A stretch of 64,000 nucleotides of DNA, taken from positions 1 through 64,000 of the forward strand of contig JAFEBP010000018.1 in the NCBI GenBank assembly GCA_018242605.1, written 5' to 3'. The translations under genes and the position numbers were made by a program. The notes below the pieces were generated by a model that worked only from the letters and a program-made list of their open reading frames with translations, had not been told where the DNA came from and searched no databases. Shown here one piece after another: positions 61,801 through 64,000 of the stretch (position 1 is the stretch's first letter; each line of letters opens with the position of its first letter). This DNA comes from Planctomycetota bacterium. Its GTDB lineage: Bacteria; Planctomycetota; Phycisphaerae; Phycisphaerales; UBA1924.

Positions 61801-62339
61801 GGATCGCCCGTGCACAGTTCCATCACGAAGTAAGGTCGTCCCAGCCCCGTGGCGCCGGCGTCAAAGACCTTGGCGATGTGGGGGTGACTCATCATCGCCA
61901 GGGCCTGCCGCTCCTGCTCGAAGCGTGCGACGACCTGACGCGTGTCCATGCCCAACTTCACTATCTTGAACGCGACGCGGCGGCGGACGGGGAACGCCTG
62001 TTCCGCCATGAACACAGTGCCGAAGCCGCCCTCCCCGATCACTTGCAGCAGCTTGTACGGCCCGATGACCGAGCCGATGTCATCGCCCGGGGAAACGGAA
62101 GACACCGACGCCGGAGTCGCCGGTGTTCCGCAGACGCCACCGCCAGAGGCCGAGGTTCCTTTGGGCTCGGAGAGGAACTCCCCGGCCGCGTCAAACGCGT
62201 CCAAAAGGGCCTGAACCTTGTGGCGCAGGGCGGGTTCAGCTGCGCACGAACTGGCCACGAAATCGCGACGCTGAACGGGATCCGCAATGTCCCGCGCCGC
62301 TGTAAAAATGCTCTCGGCGTTCTCGATGTTCGGGTTCAT
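58878..62339 (-). CDS. Ser/Thr protein kinase with WD40-like sensor domain
   Basis: 1153 residues from ATG 62339; an in-frame TTG at 62351 is less likely. An N-terminal segment (about 1-60) resembles the short helical region found before planctomycete kinases. The kinase domain (about 95-380) has GEGGFGTVF, Lys125 (VAFKIVK), HRDIKPSN with Asp218, IDFGIA with Asp239 and MSPEQAE, so it looks active. A membrane helix lies at about 416-440, followed by a coiled region and many WD40-type repeats (about 530-1140; e.g. RVWDAES, LAAAFSPDGGTIASCGTDHA, LRLWETKPP). This is the Pkn-type receptor-kinase layout abundant in Planctomycetes. It converges with the M24 gene. Confidence 0.92.
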   Translation of the reverse strand: MNPNIENAESIFTAARDIADPVQRRDFVASSCAAEPALRHKVQALLDAFDAAGEFLSEPKGTSASGGGVCGTPATPASVSSVSPGDDIGSVIGPYKLLQVIGEGGFGTVFMAEQAFPVRRRVAFKIVKLGMDTRQVVARFEQERQALAMMSHPHIAKVFDAGATGLGRPYFVMELCTGDPITEYCDHKSLTVEERLRLFVQVCQAVQHAHQKGVIHRDIKPSNILVSTQDGVPYVKVIDFGIAKATSSRLTEKTLFTEHKQFIGTPQYMSPEQAEGSLDIDTRTDVYSLGVLLYELLTGVTPFDPRQLRAEAYEQMQRIIREVDPPPPSTRVSRRGADSAAVAASRRVEAGRLCTLIRGELDWIVMKALEKNRQRRYETANGLAMDVECFLAKEQVLAAPASVLYRAKSFLRRHRAAVITASVVILALLVGLGLSIAGFVQARLASDRAESAQLAEASARGVAEAQRARADLQSERLRQELYISQISRVQSIIENGGAEAVKPILESCDPGLRGWEWHRLSLLADRSDHTLRAHQSTNYYLAGIAEYSPDGRRFLTFGDRSVLRVWDAESFQMLLEIKLPDNTEVMAASWSSDGAAIAIGAHPQVVCVYDSTGGKELHRCTPTADAGFVRSVAMNPSGTLLAYGTWFGPTTIADLRTGKTIQELGGSLGRAEALRFTADGARLVIGSLGNDVSIVDTGAWKRLFTQRGAGFVVLDGALSHDQRKVATVGEDGRLWVRDAESGRLIYAVSSGKSGASCVAFDPADNYIAVGGPEGLAFFDATNGERLGSLTGHDNRVIGLSFHPQGRYLLTMDVAGVVKRWHLGARQAVSTYVGTMDMTDAVFSNDSAVVYLGTYDDGIRALDARTLEVLNPGTMPIVAVWRVAVSPDGAWVAATGSDAKWGIPGKSIAVLCDRTGRVRQQWASSVGLTVFTADSRLVGTFDEGDLLTLRDAQTAQVLRKCPMPKERVCVIAGADRSELIVGCSDGVIRVISIETGAVTRTLPAHERAIDFCHLNSAGDTLVSYSGVEGVCKVWDWNRGIMSTRVDGIGRTTAIAVSPDGKRLVAGSSMGGFPVWDLSTGRKIISLGQVSGQTLAAAFSPDGGTIASCGTDHALRLWETKPPAAVELERRYQRDIERWANRRGLVWEVKSPESP

Positions 62340-62488
62340 GGCACGGTTCAAAGCGGCACTGCGAGTGATTCGGCAAAGACCGCGGAGTGAGGCAGCCCGA
62401 GTCAGAGCACAACGGCCCCGGCGTCAGGCGACCCAGCGTAGGAACGCGGAATCACCCGGCGCCGGGGCCACCCCGAGCGTTGAGAAAG

Positions 62489-64000
62489 TTACTTGGCGAG
62501 CGCCGAAACTCGGTCCGAGAGCTTGCGCAGTTGCTCCTGGAGCCTCTGGTTCTCAGCCCGCAGAGCGGAGATCGAGACTGCCTGATCCTTGACGATGGTG
62601 TTCAGTTCCTTCACCGCCGCGACGGAGCAGATCGTGAGCGGATAGGTGTCCACCTGGAGAACGTCTTCACCGTTCGGCAGCTTGTCGCCGCCGGGCTTGA
62701 CACATTCCGGGAAGACCTGAGCGAACTCCTGAGCAATGACGTTGAAGTAACGCCGGTTCTCGATCGTGGGGTGCTCGGCCTTATACCAGTCAGCGTACTC
62801 GAACGTGACGGGACGCACGCGATCAAGCAGGTCGAGCGCACCATGAACGGTTTGTATGCCGGTCTTGATGCGGGCGTCCGAGTTGGCAAGCCATGAGCTC
62901 GCGGTGGTCTTGCTCGCGTTGCCCTCTACCTCGAGCTTGTTCACCACCGGAGTGCGTCCGATGCCGACATTGAGAGAAAAAAAGCCCCGCCCGTTGAAAT
63001 AGCCCGCCCAGGAGTTCGGGTTGCTTTGGCACTCGCCCATGATCGCGATCGGCGACCCGGTAAAGGAGGTCGTTCGTGCGTACACGGCGCGGCCGGTGGG
63101 GCTCTCGACATAGGCGGTGAGTGCGTCGTTGACGCCGGAGGGGGCCGTCGAGTAGATCAGCATCGCGGAACTGTCGACCTTGTCATTCTGTATCCGCGCG
63201 GCCACGTTGGCGTTGTTTCCGTTGACCTCCAACATGGAGTAACCGGGATCTGCAACCGGGTTCATTCCCATCACAACTCGGCCGTCTGTTTGAACCCGAA
63301 CGCGTTCGATACCGAAGGACTCAAGAACCAAGGGTTGCGGCGTGGACGTGCCGACAATCCCGGTCCCGCCGCCCACGCTCATAAGCAACCGGGCGCCACC
63401 ATCCACAACGCTGATCGCTGCACCAATGCCGCCCACTGTGAGGCGATCCACAGGCGATGCCGTACCGATCCCGACATTGCCCAAGGAGTCGATCCTCATG
63501 CGCTCAGTCGCGACGTTCGCCGATGAAATCTCCCCGAATCGGATGCCTCCCGACCCAAGACCCTTCTGATTCAACAACCAAGACTCACCCTCGTTTCCGC
63601 TCCGGTTCCACTCAAGATGAACGCCCTGCGAGTGCGATGGCGCAGATGAACCGGCGGTGATGCCGCCCGCCACGGACAGTTTCGATGTCGGCGCCGCGAC
63701 ACCCAGGCCCACGTTGCCATCGGGCATGATCTGCATCACCTGCAACCGGTCGCTCAGGTTGTCGTTCAGCCAGCTCATCGCGAAGGCGGAGTTGGTATTT
63801 TGGATCACGAAGTTCTTGTTTCCCGCGGCGTTTGTCGCGGCTCGCAAGTGCAGACGCCCGGCGTTTGAACCCTCGATCAGGGCGCAACCGGAACTTCCGG
63901 CGGGCGTGCCGTCGATGTGCAGCCCTTGCCAGGACGATGGGTACCCCAACGCCGCGAGGGGGTTGGTCTCGCCGATGCCTACGTTTCCGCCGCTGTAGGA
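62489..64000 (-). CDS. Tail-fibre-like protein with Peptidase S74 chaperone domain (5' end missing)
   Basis: At least 503 residues; the frame stays open to the window edge, so the N-terminus lies beyond 64000. The visible part has repeated GNVGIGxxxP-type beta modules (GNVGLGVAAPTSKLSV, GNVGIGTASPVDRLTV, VGIGRTPVVNKLEV) that resemble trimeric tail-fibre or tail-spike shafts. The C-terminus (from about 375) is an intramolecular chaperone of Peptidase S74 type: the NSDARIKTGI motif with catalytic Ser, RPVTFEYADW, VIAQEFAQVFPECV and a terminal coiled coil (LRAENQRLQEQLRKLSDRVSALA). The chaperone trimerises the fibre and then cuts itself off. No phage genes adjoin it. Confidence 0.88.
   Translation of the reverse strand, partial: SYSGGNVGIGETNPLAALGYPSSWQGLHIDGTPAGSSGCALIEGSNAGRLHLRAATNAAGNKNFVIQNTNSAFAMSWLNDNLSDRLQVMQIMPDGNVGLGVAAPTSKLSVAGGITAGSSAPSHSQGVHLEWNRSGNEGESWLLNQKGLGSGGIRFGEISSANVATERMRIDSLGNVGIGTASPVDRLTVGGIGAAISVVDGGARLLMSVGGGTGIVGTSTPQPLVLESFGIERVRVQTDGRVVMGMNPVADPGYSMLEVNGNNANVAARIQNDKVDSSAMLIYSTAPSGVNDALTAYVESPTGRAVYARTTSFTGSPIAIMGECQSNPNSWAGYFNGRGFFSLNVGIGRTPVVNKLEVEGNASKTTASSWLANSDARIKTGIQTVHGALDLLDRVRPVTFEYADWYKAEHPTIENRRYFNVIAQEFAQVFPECVKPGGDKLPNGEDVLQVDTYPLTICSVAAVKELNTIVKDQAVSISALRAENQRLQEQLRKLSDRVSALAK

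Overview
This 64 kb window is a GC-rich (roughly two-thirds G+C by eye), densely coded bacterial chromosome segment. Several traits point to a planctomycete, most likely of the Phycisphaerae/Phycisphaerales type: an ECF sigma factor beside a TPR-CHAT gene, a Ser/Thr kinase fused to WD40-like repeats, prepilin-like proteins with the H-X9-DG motif, a PEP-CTERM-type tail, a dockerin-like tail, a neutral-ceramidase-like hydrolase, zinc-ribbon membrane proteins, and many NTGA start/stop overlaps. The lineage call is inference from gene content. I saw no rRNA, tRNA, CRISPR array, IS element, integrase or phage-packaging gene.

Region 1 (1-6.6 kb): the 3' part of rpsA with a strong intrinsic terminator, then a four-gene cassette. 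It encodes an ECF sigma factor, an anti-sigma-like protein, a TPR-CHAT putative cysteine protease and a secreted subtilisin-like protease. The last three genes are joined by ATGA overlaps. This is the best candidate for an uncharacterised signalling or effector system. Region 2 (6.6-17.5 kb): rpmF-plsX-fabH (ribosome and fatty-acid initiation), a small zinc-ribbon membrane protein, a 1246-aa CHASE/PAS hybrid histidine kinase, a lone nuoA, a DUF2752 protein, two tandem related lipoproteins, a glycosyltransferase-like protein and a low-Mr tyrosine phosphatase. Region 3 (17.5-31 kb): central metabolism and housekeeping: sucB/sucA, threonine dehydratase, fumarylacetoacetase, a FIST sensor-like protein, fumC, a class V aminotransferase and dnaN.

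Region 4 (31-58.9 kb): an accessory catabolic island. A ten-gene minus-strand run (47.5 to 34.1 kb, most genes overlapping or within 30 nt, with a pseudopilin gene overlapping its upstream end) encodes a BNR-type secreted protein, a galactonate-dehydratase-like enolase-superfamily enzyme, an SDR, a ceramidase-like hydrolase, a GldG-like protein with an ABC ATPase/permease, a HEAT-repeat protein and a Gfo/Idh/MocA oxidoreductase. It lies beside a GntR/LacI hybrid regulator. A plus-strand arm (50.7-58.9 kb) adds a 2-hydroxyacid dehydrogenase, a sodium:solute symporter, an epimerase-like protein, a DHDPS/KDG-aldolase-like protein, a class III aminotransferase and an M24 peptidase-like protein. 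Together they look like binding/cleavage, uptake, dehydration and aldol cleavage of an acidic or modified sugar; the substrate is unknown. Two paralogous DNRLRE/CBM96-like secreted proteins, one ending in a dockerin-like tail and one in a PEP-CTERM-like tail, sit on either side of the minus-strand operon.

Region 5 (58.9-64 kb): a large Ser/Thr kinase with a WD40-like sensor half, and the 3' part of a tail-fibre-like protein ending in a Peptidase S74 (endosialidase-type) chaperone domain, cut by the window edge.
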